Assembly: GCA_963921795.1 (NCBI GenBank)
Contig: OY997659.1
Location: forward strand, 27,616,290-27,680,289
Length of the DNA stretch: 64,000 bases
Direction: 5' to 3'
Origin: Nannobrachium achirus
Lineage: Eukaryota > Chordata > Actinopteri > Myctophiformes > Myctophidae
Position numbers and translations under genes: made by a program. Positions 47,700 through 62,824 of the stretch are shown here, piece by piece. The notes under the pieces were generated by a model, which saw only the letters and a list, made by a program, of their open reading frames with translations, was not told the DNA's origin and did no database searches. Position 1 is the first letter of the stretch; each line of letters opens with the position of its first letter.

Positions 47700-50600
47700 G
47701 CAGTGGCGAGGTCAACCAAGCCTTGTTTGAGTGCTAAATATTTTTCTATATTTTTCCACCAATCTCCTGCTAATTTGCTGATGTTGTCAAATAAACGACA
47801 CCTTGTGATGAAATCCTGACCAATGGCAGGTTATTAGCAGAAAGTCAATTCAAGGGGTCTTATTCTTGTAACCTGCAGGCCTCTTGTAAACACTTTTATT
47901 ATTCATGTTACCAATTAATGGAAATTGAGGATGGCACTTGCATAGAAAGTAGCATTTCATTAGGAGTACAAAATGTGTTGTAGTGCATGTCTGTAGTGTA
48001 CTCAATTGGTTTTAACAGTAACGCATTGGGGAAATTGTGACACTTTAAGTTAAAGTGCACATGGTTGAAAGAAAATAAAGTTTGGGACAAACATTAGCAT
48101 TAACATTAGCAAGTATAAAACCAAGCCCCTACGTACGTATCTTCAATCTGCAATATTTGTAGACTTGCTTGCTGCTGAGGGAATTCTTTATTAGTACACT
48201 ATTATGTACTCAAAGCTTAAAAATCTTCATGTTTTACTCAATTACCTTTTTTCATGGATTCCTTATAGCACGGAAGTAAAACGTTCTCGCTCCCTTCAAT
48301 TAGAGGGAAAAGCGATGCCAAACGTAATTGCCCCGCTGATAATCGGAGCTCTTGAGCTGCTCACTCACCAAGCAGGGCCTCTTGGGGACGTTCAAACGCA
48401 GTGTCTCTGACTCCCTCGCTGACTCATTCCCCATCAGACTGATGGCTACATTTAACCAGATCAGTTGGAGCTGCCTCTTCCCCCTTCCTCGCACCGAGTC
48501 TGCCAGTGATCTCCCTCTGATCAAAAGCTTTACTGGGATCTAACAGTACCGCTTCACAACATAATGGTGTGAAGCTCAAAATTAGAATCGTATGCAATGG
48601 ATTAACCGAAAACGTCATCGTATCAGTGGTCACCTATAAAACGTTTGTTTGATCATTACACATGCAACATTACACAAAATATTATAAAGAATAAGTGTAA
48701 AATACAATCCTGTCTAAGTACAGTGTATACAGTATGGGCTCTAAAAGCATATCGGAGCACTACAAAATGAGTTCCAGACAAATGTTAGTGGAGCATAAAG
48801 GCCTGGCCAGCTACCCGACCAGAGACTACCCTTTAATCTCACTGTAAAAGCTGAATCAGACTATTGGAGATTCATATTTGCCGGACCAGCAAGTATTTGA
48901 CAGCAGCGTCAGGGAAGCTGCGTTGCTTGTACTGGCAAGCTGCATCGCTTTCATTACCTAGAGTGGCTTTTAGAGATGGACTCTCAGCTCCCTACTGTAT
49001 CTTAAAAGTTTTCTGTGGCAATAGGATCAAATATGCATAATGACTCATAAACATGCACAGCGTGTAATTTTCTCCAAATCCTAATAGGCCTACTGTAATC
49101 TCATAGCAGCACTATATTGAATCAACGTACACTAAACAATAATACAGTCTAAGAAGGAAGGCAACTCAGACAGCTCCTTTTAGCATGTGGGAGATTTACA
49201 CAACACAGACGACTGAAACACTTAAAGGGCCGGACTAAAATAACATATAGCCTTTTTTCCTACTTCTATTGATCTCAAATGACCATGAGGTCTATTTGCA
49301 GAATTGCCCCTGTCGTCCAGTTTCCCCAGCAGCCCACATAGCATAGAGTGGCATATCACTACTTATGCTACTTGTTGCCGACAGTCAAACGTTGTACCAC
49401 ACACGCCACCGTAGTCTGCTAAACAGACCAACGGTGTATATACTGTAGTCATTATGTGTTTTGCCTAATCCCAGAAAAGACTCGCTATGGTTGGCCAGTA
49501 GTCACCTTTGATTGGCACAAGATTTACAAGACTGTGGTGGCTCGTGTGGGACAACCAGGGCATGGATGCGTGTGTAAATACAACTAACTCATGAAAGAAA
49601 TATCACTTTTGACCGCAACAAATAGCGTAAGTAGCTATATGCTTATGGGCTCCACTGTATGCTATGGGCTGTTGTCATTTGGGATCAATATACAGTAAGT
49701 ACGAAAAAAGTTGTTTTATTATTTTAATCAGGACTTGTCCTTTAAGCCCTGTTTCAGCAAAAATACTTTACACTGAAAAAAGGATAAAGAGAAAATCTGC
49801 CTAAAACTGATTAGATAAACATTTCTGAAGAACTTAGTTCACACAATATACAGTACTGTGTACTGTAAGATAAGCATTGGAACGATCAAATAAGCCTTGC
49901 AGAAAACGATCGCAGAGAATTTACAACAGACAAACAGACTTCGGCTGTTGTAAAGTTTGCTCTCAGCCCCCACATAGCAGTTAAAAATTATGATTTTGTC
50001 ACGTGACATAATCTCAATAAAGCTGCCTGCCCTATTTTTTCCGAAGGTGTTGTCAAAGTATATAATTTGCTGGCTGTACTCTCTTAAATCACATTCAGTC
50101 ACACCTGCTCGACTGTTTTATTTCCTCTGTCAAGACAGTGGACGAGTGCTTGACGGATACCGTTACAGCCCCCTGTCTAGGTAACACTTAATTATCGAGC
50201 CAACCCGGATTACGGCTCAAATTTGCCAGCGACGACGACTTGGATTAATGACACATGAAAAGCAATCTCCACACCCCGAAAAGTCCAGGGCCCACAAGGG
50301 CACACTCAGCTCCACACATAATAAACATCCCATAATCTCAATGAGCACTCGCTTCCTGTGCCTGCTGAAGCCTCCAAGAGCTGTAAATCTCTACAACTTT
50401 GGTTCATCTATGTCCGCAGGGCACCCATTACCGCACTCAGGCCCCCTGCTTCACTATTCTGGGATAGACCCATGGCGATGCTCCTGCTAGGTTATTCCTC
50501 ATTCGGTGACTAAGCAGGAGCAGCCACAATGTACAGTAGACTGTAGACATTTCCTATTTTCTAAAGTTCAAAGTACGGGAAAACACCCACTTATAATATA

Positions 50601-51890
50601 TGTATTTATTCCTGCAGCCTAAATGAGGGTGCCTTTCTCTAATGCAGCTTTATGATACGTGTATAGACAATCTATGTATCCATGCATGGCTTTGAAAACA
50701 ACAATATTTTGGGGCTTAATGCAAGCAATATGCTGTGCCAGAGTGCCCTGATAATGTACAGTATCATTATATACAGTGATAAAGAACCTAGAACCACGAT
50801 TTGTTAAATGCAACAATACAGCCACTATCTACATTCACCGTTCATCTGGGTCATGTTGGTATAATGCCTACCTCCCACATGGCCATACAGAGAGAGATGC
50901 CTTAATGAAGGCATATAGATGTCAGGCGCAGGTAGTGGATACAGTGAGACGTGCACGGCTCAGTGATCGCATGCTGTAAGTGGTAAGGGCCACACGATAA
51001 TTGCAGCCCTTTCTGCGTCAGCTATAATGAATAAAATATGACGCGGGGCATTATTCAGCCAGGAGTAGGGCAGGAGTGTGTCATCTGCGTGCCATGTAAG
51101 TAATAATGGGCCATTACTGCAGCTGCAAGTTGCTCATTAATCTGATTGTTCTGGAAATGAAAAGGTGGTAAATCTATTCTTTCTTAAATTGTTGGGAAAA
51201 CGTTGCAGAGCAACAGTTCACAGAATCAGTAAGGACAGACATGCACATATGTTTAAAAACTTTGTTGACTGTCTTACTCTCTGCCTATCTCTCTCTCTCA
51301 TCAAACCAAAGTGTGTGGGAGAACGCCCTTATTTGTGGTTTGACTCTGTCTTTGTACTTCTGAACTATGCAAAAAGAAAAATACATTGGTGATGTTATAT
51401 TTGATTGAAAAAATTGCCACACCAGCAAATTCATAAGAATAGCATATTAGAATTGAAAGGGGAAGAATAGATTTCCAGTCAATTTAAAATGAAGCTAAAA
51501 TAAAACAAATGTACAGTATAATGGCCAAGGAATTGGAAGTGGAAGTGGAGGAAGACAAGTTAGAAATACAGGAGGGCAGATCAGCAGAAATTGATCAAAA
51601 ATATTCATTGAACCATTAAAGTACCGGTATGTCTCTAACTCCAGTTAGTTATCCAGTGGTAGGCTTAGGAGTGGACCCAATGTTCCCTTGAATGTTTCAA
51701 CAGTCTGCGCACAAACACTCAAACCCCCTGAGCATTATTTAAACAACTGCTGAGCAACATCTGATATGCTCACCTTGACACCACTTGTTCAAACCCTTAC
51801 TTACATCATGAAGTTAAACTCGTTTGCACACTGCTGTGTTTTTTCGTTGCGTTTTGGACATCTGAAATCCGCAAAAAAAAAAAAAAGGCC
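47700..51890. other. Unique-looking region, dense in TACTGTA/TACAGTA words
   Basis: No gene or element recognised over about 4.2 kb. Part near 50840-51140 (with GCTATAATGAATAAAATATG and CATTACTGCAGCTGCAAG) looks like conserved non-coding sequence. At least ten TACTGTA/TACAGTA words occur here. Confidence 0.3.
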
Positions 51891-51905
51891 AAGGAGAGAG
51901 AGAGG

Positions 51906-51940
<35 letters not shown>
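51890..51940. repeat. (GA)n microsatellite
   Basis: AGAGAGAGAGGACAC then about 15 GA units, preceded by a run of 14 A. Confidence 0.95.
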
Positions 51941-53526
<1,586 letters not shown>

Positions 53527-54384
53527 GCAATGTTCCAACAGAGTGAAATATGGACTGCTTTGAGTAGAGAGTACTCTGAGGACAAGATATATGGATAAGT
53601 GCCAAGTCAGTTCATTCCTAATTCCACGGTGGAAAGTTAAATGTCACAGAAATACTAAGGTTTAATATGCAAGACTAATTGTGGATTCAGGCTGATAAAT
53701 CTGGCTTTGTTAAGCATATGGCGATTTTGATGACATCAATCACTGAATCTAACATCTAACGTCCCTTGTGTGATGGAGTTGTGCTACCATAAACTTTGAT
53801 TTGTTGCTACACAATAACGTTTTTAGCTGAAGTTTCAGTAATTCAAATTAGGTCAGGAAAGGTTTGAATAAATAAGATGCTAGGGTAGAATCAACAGTCA
53901 CTTATCTCTATTCCCCTCCAGCTACTAACTTTGAAAAGCACAGCGCTCAAAGTCTTTCCATTCTCTGATGTATGTGAAGATCAGCACACCAGTAGCATAC
54001 GACTACGTTCTGTAGGCGATAATGGGGCACTCAAGGACGTTATTACGCTGAGTGCCTTTGTGTTTATATACACAGGTATACAGTATATACAGTGTATATA
54101 TAGGGCTGATTAAAGGAAGTTCCTGAATAAATGAGAAAATCATAACATAAATCCTGGTTGCAAAGATGGTTGCAAAAGATTTCCAATGTTCACATTTTCA
54201 AAAGGCATATATGATCAAATTTCCTTTTGAAGCCTGAAAAACAAGGCCCAGGGTTGCTGAGAGAAAGATCTCACTACCGCAACATTACAAAACATAAAGA
54301 ACATTAGGGTAGAATTATTATTATATTATTATTTATTTTTTTATATATATTTTTGTGTTCACTGGTTTTCATGAGTCTGACACA

Positions 54385-54535
54385 ATATATCCATATATGG
54401 GCATTCCGAGATATGGGCTTAATATCGATGACATCAGGGATCTTGGCCATTTATGGAGCGTGACATGAGGCGTGACAGACGGACATGATCTTCAGGTTTT
54501 CCTACTAAATGCAACCTACGGTCACATGTATTTAA
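54385..54535 (+). repeat. Fragment of the CArG/CRE-rich repeat family
   Basis: TATCCATATATGGGCATTCC, then GATATGGGCTTAATATCGAT, GACATCAG, GTGACAGACGGACATG and TCAGGTTTTCC align with parts of 14.8-15.25 kb read in reverse. CCATATATGG is at 54391-54400. Confidence 0.75.
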
Positions 54536-55630
54536 TTGTATTTAAATGTTTTGTGTTACAATGAATGACATTTTATAACAATAGAATGTAATTATTGGAT
54601 TTATTCTTAAATCTAAATGCATAGGTGTCACTCCAATGAACATACATATGTTTAGGGTATTTAGATTTCTGTTTAATTTTTTTTGATACCTTGAAAATTA
54701 AGTATTATATATCCATATAAAGAAGAGGCTATGTTCTCTGGACTGTAACAGGTCTACTCAATTTTTCTCAGTTCAAGAAGCAAGCATTTCTTTATACAGA
54801 CATCAGGGTGAATGTTTAGCAGGAGAGGTTTAACCTCTTTACCTCAAGCCAGCGGTTTTGGTGATGTAATTATCATAGAGTAGAGCAGAAAGTGCATTCT
54901 TTCTCTCTTACAGGAGAGAAACCTTGACGGCAAAAGGATGGGAACAAGTGATAGGAAAAACAGCAATGGAGAAAATTAAAAAGAAATGTGAGCACAGTTT
55001 ACTTCAGCTGTGGAAATTTAAATATTTCTGTGAAATGTGTCACTACACATTCTTCTTCTACAACAATAGATGTATAACTACAGCTGGTTCAGACACTCGC
55101 TTCTGTGCTAAAAGGTTACATTCAGAACGTTTACAAAGGCATGCACATTCAAATGATAAGATACCAGAAAAGTGACATTTCGAGCGCCAAGCTCTTCTTC
55201 AGTCTGACAAAGAACTTGATGCTCAAAATGTCACTTTTTTGGTGGTTAAATGTTCATGAGCATTATTCAGTGTGTGGAAGCAAAAATCGTTGCATTCTGT
55301 TGTTGTGACTCAGTATCATACTGAATGCAAATGCAAAAGAAACACTGAAGTATCCTCAACAGAGCAAATACTGTTTTTAAATAAATAAATAATAAATGTA
55401 CAACTATCAAGTCTACAGTAGCTGAAAGGAACATCACAACTACAAAGATTCAAAAGCAATATTTTATAGATAGAGATACTGTACAGAGACAGCAACTGAG
55501 ATAAATCAAGCTCCATTATCTCCTTGCGTGACTGAAGGTGGTGTCTGCTTGAAAAATTCCACCCAAGCACTAGAAGAACATCCCACTCTCATATTAACAT
55601 GCTTCTTCTCCCCTCATAGCAACTTAAGAG

Positions 55631-56810
55631 TAGGGATGGAGCCCGAAAACCGGGTCCATTACAAACCCGGTTCTGAATTTATCGAGACCCGAGTATCAAT
55701 AAGCTTTTAATTGTCGAGCCTGTTAACGGGTAAGCGTCATAACGTCACGTCATGGACCGCTATAGGGGGCTGGGACGGGAGGTAGGCTACATTGCGTCAT
55801 TGATAGTTGTGTGCTTTGCAAGTGCGTGCCGTGGAACAATGGTTGAACTCGTGAAACACTAAAAAGTTTGGTTACATTTTAGAAAAGACAAGGGGAGAGC
55901 TATAAATGCAATAGGCTATGCAGCACGGCCACGGTTACAAGCTCGGGAGGGAACACTTCGACAATGCGGAGGCACGAATTGTCCCTAGTGCATCACATAA
56001 GACCCGTCTGCGACGAGTTGAAACAACGGCAGCGTCGGGCCATCGGCTGTTGCAGCAGCGCGACAACCGTTCTCTTCCACCCAAAGTATGTGGTGCTTGA
56101 AAATATGAATGATTCCATTGATAATAATCCGTTTGGGATACTCAAAATCCCCGCCGCAGAGTTATAATATCGCTCCGTGCAAATGACTCCGTAAGTCCGT
56201 ATAGCGTCGCCAGCGTGACTTCTCAGTCTACCGAAAATAGCAGATGTACAAGCTCACAACGCGGTGCGAGCAGACGCTGTGTTAGCTTGTTGATTTTGTT
56301 GCGTGACACCGTCGTACTATGCGTTATAAATTACACTTTTAAAGAGACAGTACACATTTAGTTTCTTCAAATATTTTCCAAAAATAAAAAGGTTACTTGC
56401 CTTCTGTCTGTTAAGTTAAAGTACTGTATTTGAAGGCCCTAGTCAAATGTAGTGCAAATATGGATTTTTGTTGTTGCTTAAAACAAACAAAAAGATAATG
56501 GAAAAAATAGATAGGCCTATGCATTACTGTAAAAAAAAAACATGGAAATGTTAGCCTATAGTTTATATTATATACCATACAAAGTATAATTTTACAGTAG
56601 GCTAGTATTAATAACTTATGAATAGTAATGTAAAACTATACTATATACATATAACAATAGTATATATAATATATTTAAAAATGTGATAGTCTCATGTCTT
56701 TCCACAAAATAACAGAAAAAGCTCAATAGTGGGCTCGATAAAAGCCCGGCTCGATAAGCATGATCGATAAGGTGCTCATTATCAATAAAAATTAACGAGC
56801 TCCATCCCTA
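55631..56810. mobile_element. hAT element (TAGGGATGGAGCCCG end), 1180 bp
   Basis: Ends TAGGGATGGAGCCCG and, reversed, TAGGGATGGAGCTCG, with perfect duplications CTTAAGAG (55623-55630 and 56811-56818). Subterminal GCTCGATAA/TTATCGAGAC words repeat. A decayed hairpin of the GATCTACAAGC family is at 56225-56295. A frame at 55918-56100 gives no recognisable transposase. Confidence 0.95.
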
Positions 56811-56818
56811 CTTAAGAG

Positions 56819-57530
56819 GACAGCAATGAGAGGCATGCTGCTCCCAAAAGCCCCAAAAGACAGCAGGCCTGCCTGCTCCACTTCTCCCCTGACTGGCAGC
56901 ACACTCCAGTGGAGCCCCAACCGTAGGACACACACACTGATACAGTCTGACACGCCTGACCTTTCCTGCGCTGCGCAGCTGGATCAACGTGTGCCATGGC
57001 CCTGCGCATCTGAAAAGGCCATGCAATGCTGCACAGACAATGCTGCCTCCGTCTCCGACCACCGCCCCATCTCAGCCCCTGTACCGCCATCTCAGGGCTG
57101 GCAGGGTGAATGCCCCGGGACATCGTACAGACAGCCACTCAGTCGCAGGGGCTCTCTCAACCACAAAACAAGGGCATGCCATCTGAAATTTGGCAGTGAC
57201 ACTGTGATACACAGCATTCCAAAATGCAACCTTTTGTAAATCAAAGTTTCAACTGTTGATCTGGTTAAAGATAAGATAGCGCCGGCCATGGCTGCTGTGG
57301 TGACTACGTGTGTTGCGTTCTGTCAGTGTTGTTTTGTGTTTGTTTGTTTTTGTTTCTGTTTATGTTATATGTGAAAAAAAAATGATTTGAATGCAAAAAT
57401 GTAGTATGCCAAAGCAAATTCCTATGTGTATTACACAATGGTTAATAACGTAATCTGAATCTGAAACAATTGAGCTACTACAATGCATTGTGATATTGAA
57501 TTCCTAATTAGTGTACTGTTATACTAAAAG
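56819..57530. other. Unassigned spacer with a GC-rich half
   Basis: 56819-57190 is GC-rich and open in more than one frame, the longest 137 codons, but the product is low-complexity and matches no family I know. Confidence 0.3.
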
Positions 57531-57804
57531 TAGGGATGTCCGATAATTGACACCCATTAATGTTGTATCAAGGCAATTATACTGTCAAATGGGAAAACAT
57601 CTAATTTAATTTGCATCAAAGACATAAATCTTTTACAAGCAAACCTCTCTGGGTTGGCTTTATATTATGTTTGGAAAAGCTGTCTTTTGGAGAAAAATAC
57701 CACTTTTGGTGAAAAAGCTCGCATGATTTCGGAATCAGAAATGAAGAGTTAGACAATATCGGAAAATCGGATATCGGCAGAAAAGTCAATATCGAACATC
57801 CCTA
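57531..57804. mobile_element. MITE with TAGGGATGTCCGATA end
   Basis: Left TAGGGATGTCCGATAATTG and right, reversed, TAGGGATGTTCGATATTG form inverted ends; ATCGG words lie near both. The 8-bp flanks (ACTAAAAG, AAAAAGTG) agree only in part. Confidence 0.75.
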
Positions 57805-58282
57805 AAAAAGTGCACATTATCTGCATTAAATCTGCATTATCTGAAACCAAATCTCACCAACATAAAAGGTCTGTGTCTATGGCTCCACCTTTGACTTCCA
57901 TGATAAAATGAACATCTGAAAACTATATGAGGAGGTACTTTTTTGGCCTAAACTGGCAGCATGCACAAGAAATCTGGCGCTGAGATTAGTCCTGGACAGA
58001 CTCACCGACAGACCCTCTTCTAGAATCTAGACGGTTAGCCTCCTACAGAGCCACCCCCTACAACTGTTTACCAAGATGACATTTTCATAATATTAGTTAT
58101 CTATTTTGCTAACTCTTTGTGCCATTTTAACATGGGGATATACCATGACATGTTTGTAACTAAGACATTTGGTTGGAGGAAAATGTCTGCATAATTTTCA
58201 GAAGCTGCTGGGCACCTGCTTCAGAACAAGGAAACTCTAAGTGCAGAATGGAAGCTGCAGCTGTGAAACGAAGAGCTGCCTC

Positions 58283-58729
58283 CAGGGACGTGCTGGCCAT
58301 TGGGAAAATCGGGACAACTCCCGAACGGCCGGTTCATTCCTGGCCGGTCCAGGCCGGCCATTAGGAAAAAAATAAACTGTTTGCACAAAAGTAAAAATGT
58401 AACTGTTTGCACAAAAGTAGTGAAAACAGCAGATCTACAAGCACACAACGCCTCGTGGTGCGAGGCGTTGTGTGCTTATAGATCGGCTGTTTTCACTAGT
58501 TTAAATCATTTTTAAAATGATAAATACAAAACAAACGGTTTTGGACATACAAGGTTTCTTCCCGACAACGACGAAATATAACTCATGTAATTAGCCCACT
58601 GGCTTGTCACTTTGTCCCAAATTTTTGAGTAGCAGCAGCGCTATAGAGAGAGATCTCTCTCTATAGCGCGTAAAGAGGGCCTCTCCAACTCTTTTTCCCG
58701 GGCTGAATCAGGGGCCCAGCCTGTCCCTG
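58283..58729. mobile_element. hAT MITE (CAGGGACGTGCTGG family), copy 2
   Basis: Starts CAGGGACGTGCTGG and ends CCTGTCCCTG, with perfect duplications GCTGCCTC (58275-58282 and 58730-58737). It is an inverted relative of 11976-12469, sharing GGCCGGCC-rich sequence, the CTATAGAGAGAGATC palindrome and the hairpin (58419-58497). A 25-bp stretch ending GTTTGCACAAAAGTA is repeated just before the hairpin. Confidence 0.95.
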
Positions 58730-59246
58730 GCTGCCTCATCCAGTGAACACTTTCCTGAGTAAAGGAAACACTTGGCACTGCAGAAATAAATCATGTGCTC
58801 ATGTCCTTGTAGTTAACGCAAAAATGTATTTTTCCTCTTCAAAGCAAGGAAGGGAATTCTCTGCTACAATCACTGCAGTTCTGACATCAAAGGTACAGTA
58901 TGCTTCCAGGGACTTGTTCTGTGCTTTCCCTCAATTATTTTGCCGTTAATATTAATAGGTATGGATACTGTCCTGAGATATATGTGTGCATATTTAAGTT
59001 TAATTGAGGGTATCAATCACTGACAAATCATAGATAGATCTCAACTGTACTATGACTTTAATCTGCAACTTTAGCACTCCAATTCGGAAAATTGCAATAG
59101 AGAAATCAGGCGCTCGAACAACAGTGCCCTACATTTAATGAAATACGCATGCCACGTTGGGCTGAGTTAAGGGACACCCTAATAATGATCTACTGTAGTT
59201 ATTGTTTCATTACAAGATCTAATGCCGTTCAATTGATGGTGCTTTA

Positions 59247-59247
<1 letters not shown>

Positions 59248-59312
<65 letters not shown>
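59248..59312. repeat. (CTAT)n microsatellite
   Basis: About 16 CTAT units. Confidence 0.98.
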
Positions 59313-59313
<1 letters not shown>

Positions 59314-60338
59314 ATAATAATCGACATCATAACAACAAGAATAATATTAATATTAATAAGTCAGTATCAGGGTAGTGAACTGAGCTGTTGTACAGATATC
59401 ACTACAAACAGCAGCCTCAAAGGGACTAAAGTCTAATCACATCAGTGATCAAGGAAGACTGCAGCAGAACAAAGACCATGAGGGAGAGAAAGTAAGGTGT
59501 GTATGTGTGACAGCAGGATGTGTCCTACTGGCCAACTTTAAACCTCTGAGTGGACAGAGATGGATGCCCTCATCCATAGGGATGAAAGACCACAGAGGAA
59601 AATCAATCATGACTGTTGGCCCTTTACCCCGTCCTATCCTTATGGATTCTGAGGGCATTGGGCTTGTACTTTGATTAAATTCAGACACAATTTTTGAATA
59701 AAAGAGCATTAGGAGTTCTTGTCCAACAGCAATAATGAAGTTACAGGGGGCACCGATACACTGAGGTTTAGTTACGAACAACATTATTGTCTCCGCCAGG
59801 CCGAAAGGTATGGCCGAGACTATGTTTTCGCCCCCGTCTGTCCGTCCGCGTGCGTGTCCAGCTGTGTGTCCTTCCGTCTGTGGACAGCTAATCTCCGGCA
59901 CCGTTCAAACGATGGCAGTGAAACTGCACACTCTCTGTGTGCGAGAGCAGAACCTCTGCCCTCAATTTTTCCCATGGGCCTGTTAGAGCGCCACCAGGAG
60001 GCCGACTTATGTAAAACACACTTTTGGATATTACTCCTTCAGATTTCATCCAAAAATCACGCAAATCAATACACAGTATCTCTATAGTCACGTGATCAAA
60101 ACGGTTCTGTCTGATATTTCATATTCCATCCTAATTGGCTTCCAAAGTTTGCAGGATTGCTCCGTTTTGAAGAAAATGTTGCGATTTCCGTGAGAATTTG
60201 CCATCCTTTTCACATTGCCCTGTTATGGCGCCACCAGCAGGTTGACTTTTGCAACACACATTTTTGGAACAAAATGCCTCAAATCATGAATGAGGTCAGA
60301 TTACAGTGAAAGGCTGCGAAGGAAACATGGCACCCTTT

Positions 60339-60951
60339 TATGAGAAGCCCTTTAGGCCGATATAGCATAGTCAACTCGCACATACATGTATACTTCACTT
60401 GCACATACATACATAATGGTCTTTCACTTGCACATACATACATACTTCACTTGCACGTACATACATACTTCACTTGCACATACATACATATCGGTACTTC
60501 ATTCGCTATACATACATACTTCACTTGCACATACATACATACTTCACTTGCACATACATACATACTTCACTTGCACATACATATATACTTCACTTGCACA
60601 TACATACATACTTCACTTGCGCATACATACATACTTCACTTGCACATACATACATACTTCACTTGCACATACATACATACTTCACTTGCACATACATATA
60701 TACTTCACTTGCACATACATACATACTTCACTTGCGCATACATACAGTGTTGAAAATGTATATATGTGCATGTTGAGTTTGTTTAAATGTGCGCAAAAGT
60801 ATGTATGTATGTGTGTGTGCAAAAGTATGTATATATGTGTGTGCAAAAGTATGTATGTGTGTGTGCTAAAGTATGTATATAACAGGAAGGCACAATGATA
60901 TATCCGGAAGGGACCCTACAGTTAGATTTCAAATTAAAAGCTTTTGGAAAA
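60339..60951. repeat. Left inverted arm with 23-bp minisatellite
   Basis: About 16 copies of a 23-bp unit CTTCACTTGCACATACATAC(ATA), then a (GTAT)n/GTGTGCAAAAGTATG segment and a unique stretch ending CTTTTGGAAAA. The arm pairs with 62825-63501. As 23 is not a multiple of 3 and the unit lacks stops, all three frames stay open; the resulting His/Thr/Tyr-rich frames are not genes. Confidence 0.95.
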
Positions 60952-61468
60952 GCAACAGCCCTACTGCTGAGCGGAGTGCACAACTGATGAAAGCAGCAGC
61001 AGAATGCAAAAATGAAGACAGTCCATTTGATTTGTTTTGTTTTGATTTGTTCGCAAATAGCGCAGGTATTTTTAGACCCCTAGTGCCGTAGCGTCCAACA
61101 AACGCTACACGTTACTATCCCGGCAAAATTTGACTGCTAAATAAAGTTTGTGAGGAAAATAATTCCCAACAGATCCCCAAACGTGTTGTTCTGCGCAGCG
61201 CAGCTTTGCTTTCACTTAATTCAACGAACCTCCTGTCCTCCTCTGTGTAGCGAGAAGAGACTAAAGCAAGGGATTTATGGCTCTTTGAAGTGAGACCGAG
61301 CCAAGGATCTGTCTCACTATGCGCTCTCTACTTCGCGCTCTCTACTGCGCGAACCGGATCCCATCGTTCACTTCAAAGAGCCGTTCAAAAGATTCGATTC
61401 GTTCGCGGACGTCCCACCTCTCCCTGCAACGACACGGTGAAGTGTTCAGAGAGCGTCTGAGTGAGAAC

Positions 61469-61521
61469 TGACATACAAGCTCACATCGCGTTGCTAATGC
61501 CAACATTGTGAGCTTGTAGAT
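61469..61521. repeat. GATCTACAAGC-family hairpin
   Basis: ATACAAGCTCACATCGCGTTG is opposed by CCAACATTGTGAGCTTGTAG. The outer part of the left arm (GAAAATAGC) is lost. The preceding 61080-61465 looks like an end of another transposon (GAACGAATCGAATC-type words, reversed), not delimited. Confidence 0.75.
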
Positions 61522-61565
61522 CAACGGGGGGAGCATAAATCAGGCTTGAGGCGCTGCGCTGCAGC

Positions 61566-61822
61566 CAGAGATGGACAGTACTTGACCCGAGTAGCCTACT
61601 TGAGTAAGAGTAGGCCTACAGAGTACTCCTGGTCACATTTACTCCAATCCATAGTACACTCAGTCAAAATGTTACAAGTAAGAGTAAAAAAGTACTTGCT
61701 TTTAAATAAACGTATGTATTCAAGAGTACATACCGGTACATGCTTTTTTAAGCTACTTGAAGTAGCCTACAAATAAAAGTAAAAGTACTCAAGTACATTT
61801 ACTCAGTTACTGTCCACCGCTG
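61566..61822. mobile_element. hAT MITE (CAGAGATGGACAGTA end), 257 bp
   Basis: Ends CAGAGATGGACAGTACTT and, reversed, CAGCGGTGGACAGTAACT, with perfect duplications GCTGCAGC (61558-61565 and 61823-61830). AAGTACTT-type repeats fill the interior. TACCGGTA lies near 61731. Confidence 0.94.
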
Positions 61823-61879
61823 GCTGCAGCTTATCAGCTGTTTCGACAGCCAACATATTCTCACCTTTAAAGCTAACTA

Positions 61880-62220
61880 ATGACAGTGAAGTGGCAATTT
61901 AAGGACCTTTTAGACATTTTTAATACCTAAAAAAATATAAATAAAAGAACAAAACTGCATCAAAAGTTATCAACTATAAAAAACTGGTCAAACATTGGCC
62001 AAATTGACAATATAGTAAAAGAGGCACAAATTGTGAAAATGGCAGATCTACAAGCTTGTGTTCCGAGGCCTTGTGAGCTCTTAGATCTGCTATTTTCACA
62101 AAATGTATTGGTGGAACAGAAATGTGAAACTAAATATAATGCCTCAACTCCTAATTCCAATTGCTTGTCAGGGTGGGGTCCCCAGTTCAAATAGGATTTT
62201 TTGGGGGGGTCACAGCCTGA
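61880..62220. mobile_element. hAT fragment related to 19246-19620, with hairpin
   Basis: GGCAATTTAAGGACC, then TGGTGGAACAG, CAATTGCTTGTCAGG and GGTCCCCAGTTCA line up with the 19.4-19.6 kb element. The hairpin at 62032-62100 (TGTGAAAATGGCAGATCTAC and complement) has no counterpart there. Outer ends are not preserved. Confidence 0.75.
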
Positions 62221-62259
62221 AAAGGTACACATTTAATTTAAAAAGTAAATGAAAGGATG

Positions 62260-62541
62260 ACACAAAAAGCCAGACATGAGGGCTTGTTTCCAGTTTTATA
62301 ATAATCAATCGAACTGAGCATTTTTTGCCTGCCTATTTGTTTGGTGGAAAGTTGTACTTGATCATGAAGTTGATAAAAAAAAAAAAAGTAGCTTTGTTGT
62401 AGTAAGCTACTTTTGCCGTGTAGCTTGTAGCTTGCTTTGCTACATTTTCTGTGGGTAGCTTCGTTGTAGCTTAAGCTATATTTCATCAAGAGTAGCTTGT
62501 AGCTTAGCTTACCACATTTTCCAAGTAGCTTGTCCATCACT
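62260..62541. mobile_element. Fragment of a GTAGCTTGT-rich hAT-type element
   Basis: Repeats of GTAGCTTGTAGCTT lead to an end CAAGTAGCTTGTCCATCACTG, which reversed is CAGTGATGGACAAGC, like the CAGAGATGGACAG end at 61566. The other end is missing. Confidence 0.6.
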
Positions 62542-62824
62542 GTCCGTTTCTGGCCGGAATAAACTATTCATTACCCCATATAGAAAATTGAGATAGTATA
62601 GGCATATCTCTCATATGTTTATGAGCTGCAAACCAAACTGAGATTGTATTTTTTAGGAAAGGATTTTTGTACGTTTTTTATTGTTTTAACTGCCTAATCT
62701 TAGAAGGTATTATATGTCAGCCCAACTAACCTCTGCATCGTATTATTTTAATACTATTTCACCCCCAGGGTGGGTAAGCATCGAACAAGCATCTATTTCA
62801 AATTTACTATTACATTTATATATA

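Noticed and set aside
55150..55230. Gene fragment at AGTGACATTTCGAGC...CTTCTTCAG
   Set aside because: The text resembles a common fish interspersed repeat motif, but no boundaries or frame could be defined.
56812..57239. 137-codon frame in a GC-rich stretch
   Set aside because: Overlapping frames on both strands are equally long, and the sequence has no recognisable domain.
60340..60898. Reading frames of 100-175 codons with repeated HTYILHL-type units at 60.3-60.9 kb and 63.0-63.5 kb
   Set aside because: They come from a stop-free 23-bp minisatellite, so all three frames are open; there is no start context, domain or codon bias.
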